A stretch of 64,000 nucleotides of DNA from Flectonema sp. DT1601 (taxonomy: Eukaryota; Euglenozoa; Diplonemea; Diplonemida; Diplonemidae), in the NCBI GenBank assembly GCA_964019425.1, contig OZ025810.1, forward strand, positions 248,001 to 312,000. Reading direction: 5' to 3'. Shown one piece after another: positions 19,801 to 30,438 of this stretch. The notes under the pieces were generated by a model, which was given only the letters and a program-made list of their open reading frames with translations, was not told the DNA's origin and searched no databases. Every line of letters begins with the position of its first letter. The first letter of the stretch is position 1. The translations under genes were made by a program, and so were the position numbers.

Positions 19801-20303
19801 CTTACTGTGATCTGATACCAGTTAAATATTTCCTAGTTTGCTCACTTTGTGTTTGGATGCAAGAATCCTGTGAAGAGATGAAGTATAGCTGATAACAGAG
19901 ACTACTGCGAGTATTTCAAAAGTTTAAAACAATAAAAATGAGACGGGTTGGCCTTCCCCCGGTGATGGCCAGAGAATGACACGGTGGAATCCTACATCGC
20001 GTTGCCGTCCCCGAAATGCACAAGACATGCGGTGTTAAAGACATTACCGAAAACATATTTTTTTTGAAATTGTTGGGAGGAGGTGATTTGAGTACACAAT
20101 AAGAATCAAACAAGTTGCGATCTCTTCCAACGCAGTCCTGGAAATAGAAATATAGTGTCCACGGTACTCAATCACAACGCATCATATATCATAAAAATCA
20201 AAAAGGAGCGTAAAAAAAAAGGCATTTACCAATGCTCAGAGTAAAATGAAATCGTTAAGTTGAAAGAAAAAATCTTGAAAGCAAAAAACGTTAGAGAAAA
20301 AAG

Positions 20304-20335
<32 letters not shown>

Positions 20336-20894
20336 CTGTTGTAGTGAGCATTTAGAACAAATGCGGGAATTATCAGAATAATGTCCTTTCACTTGAAGCC
20401 AGAATTGATCTAGCCCCTAGAATTTAAAAAAAAAAAAAAAAAACCCCCCCAAAACCAATAAAAATTCCTGACTCGCTATAGGGGTTCTGTTTTATTACAA
20501 AGCTACAGCATCCATATAGTATTAGAGAGTAACCATCTGGCAGGATAAATACTCAAGGCGTGGTAACGAAAATAAAACGCATTGGGCTCATGAATGATTC
20601 GAACGCAAGGGTCAAAACAAAGTTTCAGTTACACATAGACGGTAACAGAATACAATTCACCAATGAGACATGTAGATCACGCTACCAGCCCAGATATTAC
20701 CCTCTCAAGCCTTTTCAACGAAATAATTTGTTTGCATATGATCACAAAACATGTACACACAATAGTACTCCGCAAGGAAAACCACCGATGGTATCGTGTG
20801 ATCATTGTTTAAAAAATAAATCAAAAAAAGCAATTACGATACGCACACACGCAGAAGACCTCATCAAGAACCAGCTGCAATAAACACACTAAGC
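19801..20894. other. Intergenic between receptor copy 2 and GH3 copy 2
   Basis: The receptor upstream blocks are at 19,801-19,880 and 19,917-20,040. Long T and A runs follow near 20,306-20,335 and 20,425-20,443. The last 50 nt match the 3' flank of GH3 copy 1. A 107-codon plus-strand frame is listed separately. Confidence 0.6.
20560..20883 (+). CDS. Possible small protein, 107 aa (weak)
   Basis: A plus-strand frame of 107 codons, basic, with a CDHC motif near the C-terminus. Its last codons (THAEDLIKNQLQ then stop) lie in the segment duplicated beside both GH3 genes. The other copy keeps THAEDLIENQLQ and the stop near 9,391-9,431 but is preceded by different sequence. It could be the end of a convergent gene or chance. 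Nothing else supports it and no family is recognised. Confidence 0.2.
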   Translation: MVTKIKRIGLMNDSNARVKTKFQLHIDGNRIQFTNETCRSRYQPRYYPLKPFQRNNLFAYDHKTCTHNSTPQGKPPMVSCDHCLKNKSKKAITIRTHAEDLIKNQLQ

Positions 20895-23396
20895 TTACCA
20901 CCACTTGTCCATCTTGAAGGTGACACGTGGGTCAGATGTGGTGTACTGAGCAGTAGTGAAAAGCTCATCACCGTGACCACGGGAAACGATGATTCCTCTC
21001 GTCGAGTCCACCTGTCTGCGAGTTCCATCCCTCGTGATCGTCGACATCTTCGATGCCGGAAGACTGAACTCAACTTGCTTCGTCTCGCCAGGCTGTAAGA
21101 ACACTTTCTGGAATCCCCACAAACGTTTGATCTCAGACCCGTCAGTTCCGTTCATGTACGCGAACACCACTTCCGCACCGGCCACATCCCCCGAGTTCGT
21201 AACAGTGCAAGCCACGCTACCAGGAGTAGAGTCGGTCACAGACACCACGCTCGGCTGGCTATCCCCGAACTTCAAGTCAAAAGTCGTGTACGACAAACCG
21301 TATCCGAACTTGAAAATAGGAGTTCCCTTGTAGTAACGGTAAGATCTTCCTGGACCAGCCTCCATCGACATGTTCTTGAAGTCAACTTCGTTGATGTAAG
21401 TCGAGTGGTACAGAGTCACAGGCATCTTACCACTCGGGTTGTTGTCCCCGAAGATCGTCTCAGCAACAGCCTGAGCTCCAGTCACTCCAGGCATGAAGGC
21501 CTCGATGATCGACTGCGACTCAACAAGGTCGTCAATTGAAATGATACCTCCATTGATGAGGAGGAGCAACACATTCTTGTTACCCTTGGCAGCCAACACA
21601 GCCTTTGCAAGGTTGTACTGAGTAGTCTCAAGGTGGGTGTAGTACCTGTCGTGTCCCTCACCACCTCCGTCAGCGGCGTTGCTGGCCACCAATACGACGT
21701 AGTCTGCATCCTTCGCGGCCGCAACGGCCTTGTTGATGGCAGCAGAGTCCCACTTCCCAGACCCTTCCGTGTTCAGAGTAGTCACTCCTCCAGACACCTT
21801 TGAGATCATATCATACAACGTTGGCACACAGTCGCTGTTCCCACTTGGGCAAAGAGGACCGTTGTAGTTGCCGAGAATGTCTTCTGTGCTGTTCGCACTG
21901 GTCCCAATGACGGCAACCTTCTTCCCCTTCGTGAATGGGAGCAACTTTCCGTCGTTCTTCAGAAGGGTAACACTCTGTCTGGCAGCGTGAAGTGACTTGG
22001 CCACGTGGTCAGCTGCTCCAATAGCAGTCACAGGAATCTTTCTGTACGGGTTGCTGACATTAGGATCGAACATCCCCATCTCAAATCGAGTACGGAAGGT
22101 GTGGAACAGAGCGGCGTTCAGGTCATCTCTCGTAATCAACTTCTGGTTCAGAGCGTCGACAACGTTGTCCTTGTAAGTGTTCCCTGAATCGATATCAGTT
22201 CCTGTGGGTTAATTGTTACGTTTTGAGTTTCAATTAAAAGAATTAAAGTATTCGATGCTAACAACAGAAAACTACATACCTGACTTCAGACAAATAGCAG
22301 TGGCCTCAGCAGCAGTCTTACAGAAGTGATGATTGTTTACGATGCAGGCACAACTGTCTGTATCAGAAGTGATGTATCCATCAAATCCCCATCCAGTCAA
22401 GATGTTGGTGAGGTTGCGGTTTCCACAAGTAGCCTTTCCGTTGAGAGCATTGTAACTACACATCACACCCTTTGCTTTGGCTTCCTTAATAAGTTGTTCC
22501 CAAGCGACAAAGTACGTGTTAGTAAGATCGTACTCAGAAACAATAGCGTTGAAGTCGTAACGAGTCGATCCATTGAAGTTCTCCAGAGAGTAAGCAGCCC
22601 AATGCTTCAGAGTAACAGTGGCTGGGATGACAGAACTATCTTCACCATTCTGAAGACCTTCAGTGTATGCAACTCCGTACTCTCCGCAGACATGAGGATC
22701 CTCAGAAGGCGATTCGACATTTCTTCCCCAACGAGGATCTCTGTTGACGTTGATGGTAGGTGACCAGGTGTCTAGAGAGTCATGATTCTGACTGTGGTAG
22801 TAAGCACGTAGTTCTGTTCCAATTACCTTACCCATGTCTCTAACAATCGACATGTTGAATGCTGATGATAATGATACTGGTGACGGGAACGCTGTTGGAC
22901 AGAGATTTCCAACACACTCTGTGTTCTGAACACCGTGAATAGCATTTGTTCCCCAGTAGTAAGCTGGTATTCCAAGTCTTGGGATTGCAATACTCTGACG
23001 TGCAGTCAGAAGAGGACCGATCTCGTCAGGAGTGAATCTGGTGATCAAATCGTTAATACGATCTGCCATTGGAAGATTGGTGTTACAAAATGGAAGAGCC
23101 GTAGTATTCTCTTGAGTACACGCATTCCACACAGCGGTGTGTGTCGAACTGTAGCCAGAAGTTCTATTGCTGGCGGATTGCTTTCCATCAATGTTATCCT
23201 TCAAGAAGCATTGTTTAGATTCAGTGTCGTACGTGTAAGCTACGCAACGAGTAGTTGACTCGCAGTAGTCGCAGCAGTCGCCGACGTTGTCCAAATCCTT
23301 AATTCCGATGTTTCCCGAACCAATTATGTAACCATCCTGTTGATGAGTACATCCAGATGCGGATACTAACACAGCAGCTGTGATAGCGAGCTTCAT
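20895..23396 (-). CDS. Secreted GH3 glycoside hydrolase (beta-xylosidase-like), copy 2
   Basis: Exons 23396..22280 and 22201..20895 (intron 78 nt) give an 807-aa protein with the same signal peptide, PAN/apple-like domain, GH3 catalytic domains and fibronectin-III-like C-terminus as copy 1. The protein of most of exon 2 is identical to copy 1. Exon 1 differs by a handful of residues, including TSDTDSCACIVNN for TSDSDSCACIKNN next to the nucleophile and GVQNTE for GIQDTE. Similarity stops almost exactly at the start codon on the 5' side and about 55 nt past the stop on the 3' side, so the two genes have unrelated promoters. The retained intron rules out a processed retrocopy. Likely extracellular or vacuolar. 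Confidence 0.92.
22202..22279 (-). other. Intron of GH3 copy 2 (78 nt)
   Basis: Same donor and acceptor as the intron of copy 1, with a 3-nt longer body. Split Gly codon as in copy 1. Confidence 0.92.
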
Positions 23397-23829
23397 ATTA
23401 TAATTATCTGATAGAAATTATTAGAAAATAATAAAACACTTTAAGTCTATTTAAATACTACGCTACTAAAATGTTACAATACCCACTTACTCTTTTTTTT
23501 TTTTTTTTTTTAAATTTTTTTTTTTGTTAAGTTTACGAAGTTTAAGGGAAGCTTACTACCTTCTATGAGTGATGAATACAATAAAAATACAACCAACCAT
23601 CACCAGAAAGAACCTCCTTTATTAATAAGAAAAATAGAAAAAAAAAAAAAAACTACCAATACAAACTGAGAAAAAACGACTAATAATATATGAATGAGAA
23701 GGAATTGGATACAGCAGGTTCGTAGTGTTACTAACCACATTATACAAAAAGAAGAGATTTAAAAAAAAAGATCTACTCGTGATACAAAAAAGGTTAAAAA
23801 TAAAACCTTTTTTTAGAAATACTTTTCAT
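23397..23829. other. Intergenic, AT-rich
   Basis: Upstream region of GH3 copy 2 and 3' region of the coiled-coil gene. T runs near 23,492-23,526 and an A run near 23,637-23,653. No feature supported. Confidence 0.6.
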
Positions 23830-25473
23830 TCAGTAAATTAATCCTTTGATTACAGGTCTCCGTACTGAAGGAGATGGTTGAGGGATATCTATAAGTCCAG
23901 GAGAAGTATTTTCGTGAAGAGTCTTTGCGGACTTCATTCGCATGGCACGTCTGGGAGATATTGGAGAAGCTGCGACCAAAGCATCACCAAGTAATCTTGA
24001 TACCTGGTAATTATGATTCGCTTCTACTTCTGCTGAAGAAGAGTTCAGAATCGCAACAGAAGAGACAAGCCTTTCAGTTTCTTTTTGAACTGCGTGTTGT
24101 CTTCGTAAAGTCTCGTGGTGATGAGTCTGAAGTTGTTGAGATACTCCTCTCAGTCGTTGGTTCTCACCATTGCAGTCTTCAAGCTGTTTTCGTAGTGAAA
24201 TTATTATTTCATCTTTTCTAATATTTTCTCCTTTATAGAATTCTTCACTTTGTTCCATAAACGGAGACTGCATAGGGAGCGGTGATGGGTTGTCGTGGAT
24301 GTCAAAATTACGACCGTTTCTGGACGTGAATCGATTGGTTCTCAAATCGTCAACTTCTTGTTGAAGTTTTCGGATGTCAGCGTTTCTTTGATCCAAGAGA
24401 GAGTTGAGTCTTAATGAGTCATTTTCTGGATAGTGATGTTGGTGATCGTCAATTTGTTTATTAAGTCGTCGAATGTCAGCATTCTTCTCTCTCAGTTGAT
24501 CATACAATCGATCAGCTTCACTTGCTGATATTAAATTGGTTGGAGATGTTGCCGTTGAATTCATTTGACGTTTGAGTCTCGAAATTTCATCATTCTTATC
24601 ACCGAGAAGACGGTTTAACCTGCTGACCTCATCGTTGTTAGAGTGATGATGATTTCCATTATCAATTAGGTTGTTAAGTCGTCTGATTTCATCAGACTTA
24701 TTAGAGAGTTCAACAGCTTGGCGTTTAACTTCTTCTTCTAAAGACTGACCTGGTCTGTGTTGATATTCAGACTGGTATTTCTTCTGCTCGCTCTCTAACA
24801 GCCGTGAGAGTCTTTTCACTTCGTCTTCGTAGTTTCGGTTGGCTGTGCGAAGTCGTTCAAACTCTTTGTCGTTGAATTTAGTTTCTGACTGTTCCAATAG
24901 ATTTGTTAGTCGAGTGATCTCTGCTTCGTGTGAAGTGTTGTGTTTTTCTAAACTGAGGAGCTCTGTTTGATGGCGAGACTTTAAAGAACTGTGTTGTTTA
25001 GCGAGTTCTGATGTGTCACGTTGAAGCGATAAAAGAGAACGTTGAGTGTCATCTAATCGTGATTGAAGTTTGAGTCGCTCACCATCACTCCTTACTCTGT
25101 AATCACTTTGTGACTTTAGGTCTCGTTCAAGTTTGTCGATCGTATCAGCTGCTCGCACGCTTTTCACGTGACTGTCAAAGTCTGGAAGATCATGTCTGCT
25201 GGCAGGTTTTGGTACGAATCCTAAATTCATATTACCAGATGGTGGTGGTGGAGGTGCCGGAGGAACTACTGTTGCAACCTTTCCTTCTATTAACTCTTCC
25301 CTTTCTCTCTGTAAGACTGAGACTTGATCTTTTAAATTATTTAATAATTCCATCTCTAAGTCTTTCTTTGCTTTTGATGTTTCAGATCTTCGGGGACTCC
25401 GTTTCGAACTTGAAACTTGCCGACCGACAATAGAACTGCCTGCCTGCAGGTGCTGAGGTCGCATATTTTTCAT
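23830..25473 (-). CDS. Coiled-coil protein, 547 aa
   Basis: The N-terminal 45 residues are basic and Ser-rich (SSKRSPRRSETSKAKK). A short proline run follows (VVPPAPPPPPSG, about residues 69-80), then long coiled coil from about 110 to 490. The middle shows a periodic 'EI.RLN.L(I/L)' unit repeated at roughly 25-45 residue spacing (DEIRRLNNLID, DEVSRLNRLLG, DEISRLKRQM, ADIRRLNKQID, LRLNSLLDQRNADI), which suggests an internally duplicated rod. The tail is Ser/Pro-rich and ends IKGLIY. Probably a cytoskeletal, centrosomal or scaffold protein; coiled coils do not allow a closer assignment. A possible acceptor (TTAAG) lies just upstream of the ATG, so a further 5' exon cannot be excluded. Confidence 0.8.
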   Translation of the reverse strand: MKNMRPQHLQAGSSIVGRQVSSSKRSPRRSETSKAKKDLEMELLNNLKDQVSVLQREREELIEGKVATVVPPAPPPPPSGNMNLGFVPKPASRHDLPDFDSHVKSVRAADTIDKLERDLKSQSDYRVRSDGERLKLQSRLDDTQRSLLSLQRDTSELAKQHSSLKSRHQTELLSLEKHNTSHEAEITRLTNLLEQSETKFNDKEFERLRTANRNYEDEVKRLSRLLESEQKKYQSEYQHRPGQSLEEEVKRQAVELSNKSDEIRRLNNLIDNGNHHHSNNDEVSRLNRLLGDKNDEISRLKRQMNSTATSPTNLISASEADRLYDQLREKNADIRRLNKQIDDHQHHYPENDSLRLNSLLDQRNADIRKLQQEVDDLRTNRFTSRNGRNFDIHDNPSPLPMQSPFMEQSEEFYKGENIRKDEIIISLRKQLEDCNGENQRLRGVSQQLQTHHHETLRRQHAVQKETERLVSSVAILNSSSAEVEANHNYQVSRLLGDALVAASPISPRRAMRMKSAKTLHENTSPGLIDIPQPSPSVRRPVIKGLIY

Positions 25474-25685
25474 TCTGTTTGAACCTTAAGAGAAAAAGTA
25501 ATAAATTAGTGATTGGTGAGTGAAGAGTTGAATGATGATCTCGTAAGGCTCTCCCCGCTCCGCTAACATGTCATGGTCTGGTCTTGTAAAATATTTTTAA
25601 AACAGAGATATCGATGTTACTATTTAGCCAACATGCTCAGGCCACTAACTGAATAACGAGATCAATACTAGAAATGATTTTCAAC

Positions 25686-26454
25686 TTAGAACTTCATGGT
25701 GTGAGGGATGTCACGGTCACGAAGGGTGAAGATGCTGGAGAGGTACTTGGTGTGTTCCTCGTTAGCCTTAAGCACCTTGATGAGCTGATCGTCAACCTTC
25801 TGCTGGGCAGCCTTCTTTGACTCTGGAAGTTCAACCTTCTCACCCTGTTGTAGTATAATTAGTTAGTTATTGTTATCGCTATAACATTTTTTCAAATTCA
25901 AAAAACATACCTTCTTGAAGAATGCCTCCTCTCCCTTCTTGGCAGACTTCTTTGGGCGGACGAAGAACTCAGGGGTGACAGCGGAAAGGTCAACCTTTGA
26001 GACGTCGATCTGTATTAGTGTTTTGCAAATTTTTAGTACGACGTGTTTATAATAACAAACATCGTAATTACTTCCCACACGTGGCAACAATCATAAGCCA
26101 CACTATCACTCACAAACATTGCGTGGTCAGAAGGGGATGGCCGCAAATATCTACGAGAAAGTATGGCAGGAAAGGAAAACTTCAAACGAGGTGTTTGTAT
26201 TAGATTTTATTAAGGTATCGAATGTAAATATATACCTTGGTTGAGGTGGCGATGACGTAGGCTGGGTCAACACGACGAAGTGGAACTCCGTTAACCTTGT
26301 ATGGTCCAGTAACGATAAGGGTGTTGGTCTTCTCGTCCTTCTTCAACAAAACAACACGACGTCCACGGAAGCGACCGGCGAGAAGGATCAAAACGGTTCC
26401 GGCCTGAATACCGTTCTTGGTCTCGAGGGAAGAGCGAAGCTGAGTCTTTGGCAT
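25686..26454 (-). CDS. RPL6: 60S ribosomal protein L6 (eL6)
   Basis: Three exons, 26454..26236, 26009..25911 and 25844..25686, all joined in phase 0, encode 158 aa of the large-subunit protein eL6. The family core is clear: [40 protein letters not shown] and YVIATSTK in exon 1, then [17 protein letters not shown] in exon 2. Exon 3 gives the classic ending [19 protein letters not shown] (yeast ends in DKPHMLKF). At 158 aa it is slightly shorter than the yeast protein because of a short N-terminus. Introns are 226 and 66 nt with GTATRT donors. As a highly expressed cytosolic ribosomal gene it is the best anchor that this is nuclear eukaryotic DNA. Confidence 0.96.
25845..25910 (-). other. RPL6 intron 2 (66 nt)
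   Basis: Donor AAG|GTATGT at 25,910; acceptor CAACAG| ending at 25,845. The join gives [13 protein letters not shown] in frame. Confidence 0.9.
26010..26235 (-). other. RPL6 intron 1 (226 nt)
   Basis: Donor AAG|GTATAT at 26,235; acceptor AATACAG| ending at 26,010. The join gives TSTK-IDVSK. It is the longest intron identified in the window. Confidence 0.9.
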
Positions 26455-27391
26455 TTTAAATAAGCAACACTTGATAATCTGATAAAAGAAACGGAGATAT
26501 TAAAACTTTTTATTCACAGTCACTAATCTCTAATCCTAATCGTAACCAACATATAAAAAAAAAAAAAAAAGAAATCAAGATGAGGTCTTGTTTAAAAAAC
26601 CTGGTTCAAAGATGTAATTACTTTATACTGACCAAAGACTATTGGTCTCTACAAAAGTAGAACGAAGTTAAGTCGAGCCATTCTGAGGTAGTGTGTACCT
26701 GGGGCCTATAAGCTGAAAACGCCGTGAATGCCTTGCGCATACGCAGCTTAGTGACAAGTACTACTAGCGGTCGAAATCATTTTAGACCATTGAAGGTAGT
26801 ATTCCATAAAATAAATTCGTTCTCGTTGCATTGACTTCAATGGGTAATCCCGAAAGCAAACAACACACACAGATGTTAAACAGAAAAAAAGAGAAGAAAA
26901 AAAAAAAAAAGATCTCAACATTTAAGTTGATTAATCGAACAGCTTACGGTCTCATCTTGTCTCCACTAATCTGGAGAAGAACCTTATAAAGCAGTTTTAA
27001 AAAAAAAGAAGAGAGAATAACAAAGCCAAAACAGAAAAAGAAAAAAAAAAAATTACAGATGGCTGGTGGGCTACATCAAGAATATTAACATAGCCAACTT
27101 CATACCAACAAAAAAACAAAAATAAATAAAAAAATAAAATAAAAAAACAGCTTTGGGTTTTGTTTGTGAGTAGTGTTTGCAATAATTTCCAAATTTACCG
27201 AAACCCGCTGCCAAACAACTATTTGAACATATTTGAACATAGAAACAACAAGTTAATATCATTAATTTTAGAACAGCGAAAAGTGAGAATAAGAAAAGTA
27301 GAGATTAATAAAAGAAAAATATTCATTTCTGCAGTTTCCTAACATCAAAGTAATAGAATATGTAGTTTCAGGAAACAACAAGTTAACTATT
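26455..27391. other. Intergenic upstream of RPL6
   Basis: No protein gene. The part from about 26,580 to 26,860 is unusually free of homopolymers and has three small inverted repeats (GACCAA/TTGGTC near 26,630-26,647; GGTC/GACC near 26,769-26,788; CATTGA/TCAATG near 26,829-26,842). It might hold a non-coding RNA, but no known family could be matched. The rest (26,880-27,391) is A-rich. Confidence 0.45.
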
Positions 27392-27856
27392 TTATCTATC
27401 AAAGAGAACTATTTGGTTTGGCTGACTTCTCTTAGAAGGAAGACGTCTTCCTGACGAACCTGCTGAGTATTGCGACAGAGGATGGACTTTAATTTTTGTG
27501 ACTTGGAGTTTATCTCTAAGATCATTTCGATACCAAAAAGAATCCATGTAACGACGATGAGTTGGATCAACAACTATATGACTAGGCATATAAACCATTT
27601 CGAAATCTTGTCTCCCAGATTTGGCGACAATTCGTAATGCCCTTTTAAAATCATAAGCACTGTGAACTCGATACCCGTCAACACCAAACACCATAGCACC
27701 GGAAGGAATCCCTGCTATTCCAGCTGCACCATTCTCTTCTACGTGAGTGAGGCATACTCCTTCTTCTACACTGTCAAATTTTACACTCAAAGAAGCTCCA
27801 GGAAATGCTAAGTTTATGTATGCTGTGATAGCACCGTCTTCTGACGCTCCTTCCAT
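27392..27856 (-). CDS. PDZ-domain protein, 154 aa
   Basis: Residues 15-92 fit a PDZ-like fold: GASLSVKFD as first strand, EEGVCLTHVEENGAAGIAGIPSGAMVFGVDGYRV as the conserved 'ends up in the groove' segment, and SAYDFKRALRIVAKSGRQDFEMVY as helix and final strand. The C-terminal 60 residues are basic and probably disordered. PDZ domains bind C-terminal peptides, so this is likely a small adaptor; the partner is unknown. A TTTCATCAG acceptor lies 11 nt upstream of the ATG, so either the 5' UTR is spliced or a further coding exon exists upstream. Confidence 0.75.
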   Translation of the reverse strand: MEGASEDGAITAYINLAFPGASLSVKFDSVEEGVCLTHVEENGAAGIAGIPSGAMVFGVDGYRVHSAYDFKRALRIVAKSGRQDFEMVYMPSHIVVDPTHRRYMDSFWYRNDLRDKLQVTKIKVHPLSQYSAGSSGRRLPSKRSQPNQIVLFDR

Positions 27857-28110
27857 TGGTATTGTGTCTGATGAAAAAAAACAAAAAAAAAAAAAAAAAA
27901 TGTTATTGAAAACCTACCCCCATCGGGTTATTGTAAAAATCAGACATCAAACACCGATGTCGATTTGAGAGGAATATAGCTAGAATAAGAGGAAAATTAA
28001 AAAAAAAAAGAGGACAAAGTGCTACCAGTAACTGAATGGCTAGTAGTCAGTTAACAATTAACCTAACTGGGTGGAGGTTTTGGTCAATCAATCTGTTGGA
28101 TAAAAAGAGA

Positions 28111-28452
28111 CTATTTTTCAGATTCAGCAATCTGACCAAGTTTTAATTTCATAACAGAAACGTTGTTGTATCCAATGCGGTCCTTCATCTTTCCGCGATT
28201 AGTTCCTTTTAGATAAAAACGATGACGAAGACTTTGTTCATACATTCTCTCTTGAGAAAGGGTCATTCGATTAACAGTTTTCCAACTATTTATGTCATCG
28301 ACACTGATATCAGATTCATCCCTCCACTTTCCATGTTTAATTTCAGGTTGTTCTTCAGTGCATGAATTCCACTTCCCACTCAATTTCCATTTCCTATTAC
28401 GATTAACTGCTCTGGTGTGACGAATCGTAGCCTTTGACTCTTCGGAATCCAT
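28111..28452 (-). CDS. Hypothetical basic protein, 113 aa
   Basis: The frame from the Met at 28,452 (MDSEESKATIRHTRAVNRN...) is chosen over an upstream Met because the extra residues are encoded by a T-rich, intron-like stretch. The protein is rich in Lys, Arg and Trp (RKWKLSGKWNS, KHGKWRDESD, INSWKTVNRM) and ends with a leucine/lysine helix (MKLKLGQIAESEK). No signal peptide or known domain. It lies between the PDZ gene and the TRIM-like gene on the same strand. Confidence 0.55.
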   Translation of the reverse strand: MDSEESKATIRHTRAVNRNRKWKLSGKWNSCTEEQPEIKHGKWRDESDISVDDINSWKTVNRMTLSQERMYEQSLRHRFYLKGTNRGKMKDRIGYNNVSVMKLKLGQIAESEK

Positions 28453-28869
28453 TTTTTTTGTATTTTGTTTCAAAAACTGAAATGAAAGAACAATCACAGT
28501 GAATGGGAGAGTGGATACGTACAGTTTTTCTTCTGAATACGAGTTATTTATAACAATAATAACGGTAAAGGCTTAATTTAATTTCCTTGTAGTATCACAA
28601 TACAGAAATCTAAGGACGACTCTAACAGGGGGGGGGGGCGGGGAATATTTGAAATGGGGGAAAAAAGAATGCGAAACCATAACAAAATAATGTAAACTGA
28701 TACCACGTTGTTTAACATTAATAAAAAGGTACACATAACAGAAGAAAATACTATAATGGGTATAAATCTAAAGGTCGTTGGAGGGGAGTATGTTTGATTC
28801 TTTCCAACAAAGGAAGACAGGATCGATTGCCTCATGAGAATGTCTGTAGCAGATGTCAAAATCTGTTGA
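28453..28869. other. Intergenic with a guanine run
   Basis: 3' region of the TRIM-like gene and upstream of the 113-aa gene. It contains an 11-G run (28,628-28,638), then C and four G. A 93-codon minus frame (28,578-28,859) directly after the TRIM stop codon is hydrophobic and most likely chance reading of the 3' UTR. Confidence 0.55.
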
Positions 28870-30438
28870 TCACAAAGGAATCTTTGTCGGAAACAATAAC
28901 GTAATTTGCTGATTACTAATCAGTGACACAGCTGGATAGCAAGGTCTAGTGATGAGAGAGAAAGCAGTCCCCATCGAAACTCCATTTTTAAGAAAATCGA
29001 TAGTTTGAGAAGCAAAGTCTAACTTAACACCAATGACGTCACCTTGTGAACATGGAGTACCATAAGGTTGAAGGAAGTCATGATTTGAGCATTTGCTACC
29101 CTTCCCGGTATTGAACCCGAGACTGTTTTCATCCTCACCAAGCAAATCACACATTGCGAAGGCTCCATCAAATACAACTCCGATCATAATATTATGACCA
29201 TTCTTTGTATCATATTGATCAAGTTTAATCTCCCAATAATGTAATCCTTGTGATAGAAGGGAACAGGTCATGATTGTTTCCCAGTTCCTGCTGTTTGATA
29301 TTGCAGTGGTTCCCCTGTTTACAATTTGACTGTCTCCGTAGGTACTCTTTTCTAATTTGAATCCTTTTTGTTGAAATAAATTCGATGCTTCGATAACCGC
29401 ATCAGGAAGACGATCATCAACAACACGAAACTCTAATGCCAGTTGATCAATACCGTCAACCATGTCTTTGTAACGAGAAATACTAAATTGTGGTAGACAG
29501 TATTGACTTATTGTTACTGGTTTCTGTTGTAGTAAATCTCTCTCCATCTCAACCCTCGCAGTCATTATATCGACATAGTTCGAATGATGAATAGCACGTT
29601 CTACCTTTGCTACGGACTCGTTTAGATTTGCAACCAGTGAGACGGTTTCTTCTCGATTCTGTCTAAGTGTGTCAATCTGTTCTATTGATCCAACTCTGGC
29701 TTTTTGCATCAGGAGTGCCTTCTTGGCATCGAGTCGTTCTTTTATTGAATCAATCGTTCGTTCAAAAACAAGTAACTCTTCAGTTGTACTTCGTTCAATA
29801 TTTAACATCGCACCGTCTAAGGATGAGCAGACTTGTCGAAGTTCCATTCGAAGCTTCGATGAGCTGTCGAGAACTTCTCGAAGACGAACTTTTTCAATTT
29901 CACCTGCCTCCTTGACTGGTAATATTTTATGAGTTCGGTGAGTAAAGTCTGTTTGTGAACATAAAACGCATAGTAACTGATTACAGTCAACACAAAATAG
30001 ATCAGTTCGGTAATCACTATGACCAGCTTGAGAACATCGAGGAGGTCGCTTAGTCTCTGATACAGCAGTAGCTGAGTAAACAACTTTATGTGAACGAAGT
30101 TTTCCAACGTGAATAATATCACTACACGATGAACACAGAGGTAGTGAACATTCAGAACAGTGGAGAGTTGCTTCAACTTTTTCACATCTGTGACATGCGA
30201 CTTTATGAACAGCGTCACCCTTCATGACGTCAATCATGTCCATGAGGTTTTGATTTATCATCATATCACTTTCAGAGACGTATCTTGACATTTGTCTACA
30301 AACTGCACACGTAACTTTTATACTTCTTCCTCCACCGGTCTGAGCATTAGCTCCCAACACACATCCCTTACATACGTTGTGACCACATTGCAAGGTAATT
30401 GGGAACCTAAAAAGTTCCAAACACACCGGACACGTCAT
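28870..30438 (-). CDS. TRIM-like RING/B-box/SPRY protein (probable E3 ubiquitin ligase)
   Basis: The 522-aa protein has the full tripartite layout. A C3HC4 RING spans residues 3-48 (CPVC, CGHNVCKGC, CAVC). B-box 1 is at about 82-118 (CHRC ... CSEC ... CSSC ... H) and B-box 2 at about 134-172 (CSQAGH ... CVDC ... CVLC ... H). Coiled coil runs about 175-300. The C-terminal SPRY/B30.2-like domain spans about 355-520, with HYWEIKLD and GDVIGVKLDFASQTIDFLKNG as its most diagnostic segments. RING proteins of this type transfer ubiquitin, and the SPRY domain picks the substrate. The start is at the RING, with only two residues before the first Cys, as in many TRIM proteins. Intronless. The substrate is unknown. 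Confidence 0.92.
   Translation of the reverse strand: MTCPVCLELFRFPITLQCGHNVCKGCVLGANAQTGGGRSIKVTCAVCRQMSRYVSESDMMINQNLMDMIDVMKGDAVHKVACHRCEKVEATLHCSECSLPLCSSCSDIIHVGKLRSHKVVYSATAVSETKRPPRCSQAGHSDYRTDLFCVDCNQLLCVLCSQTDFTHRTHKILPVKEAGEIEKVRLREVLDSSSKLRMELRQVCSSLDGAMLNIERSTTEELLVFERTIDSIKERLDAKKALLMQKARVGSIEQIDTLRQNREETVSLVANLNESVAKVERAIHHSNYVDIMTARVEMERDLLQQKPVTISQYCLPQFSISRYKDMVDGIDQLALEFRVVDDRLPDAVIEASNLFQQKGFKLEKSTYGDSQIVNRGTTAISNSRNWETIMTCSLLSQGLHYWEIKLDQYDTKNGHNIMIGVVFDGAFAMCDLLGEDENSLGFNTGKGSKCSNHDFLQPYGTPCSQGDVIGVKLDFASQTIDFLKNGVSMGTAFSLITRPCYPAVSLISNQQITLLFPTKIPL

Noticed and set aside
26620-26740. 5S rRNA-like core (GAAGTTAAG ... GAGGTAGTG) upstream of RPL6
   Set aside because: The central motif is suggestive, but I could not find complementary 5' and 3' ends or the expected helix pattern over about 120 nt.
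28578-28859. 93-aa hydrophobic frame after the TRIM-like gene
   Set aside because: Starts 11 nt after the TRIM stop codon on the same strand, with homopolymer-derived residues and no domain; best read as 3' UTR.
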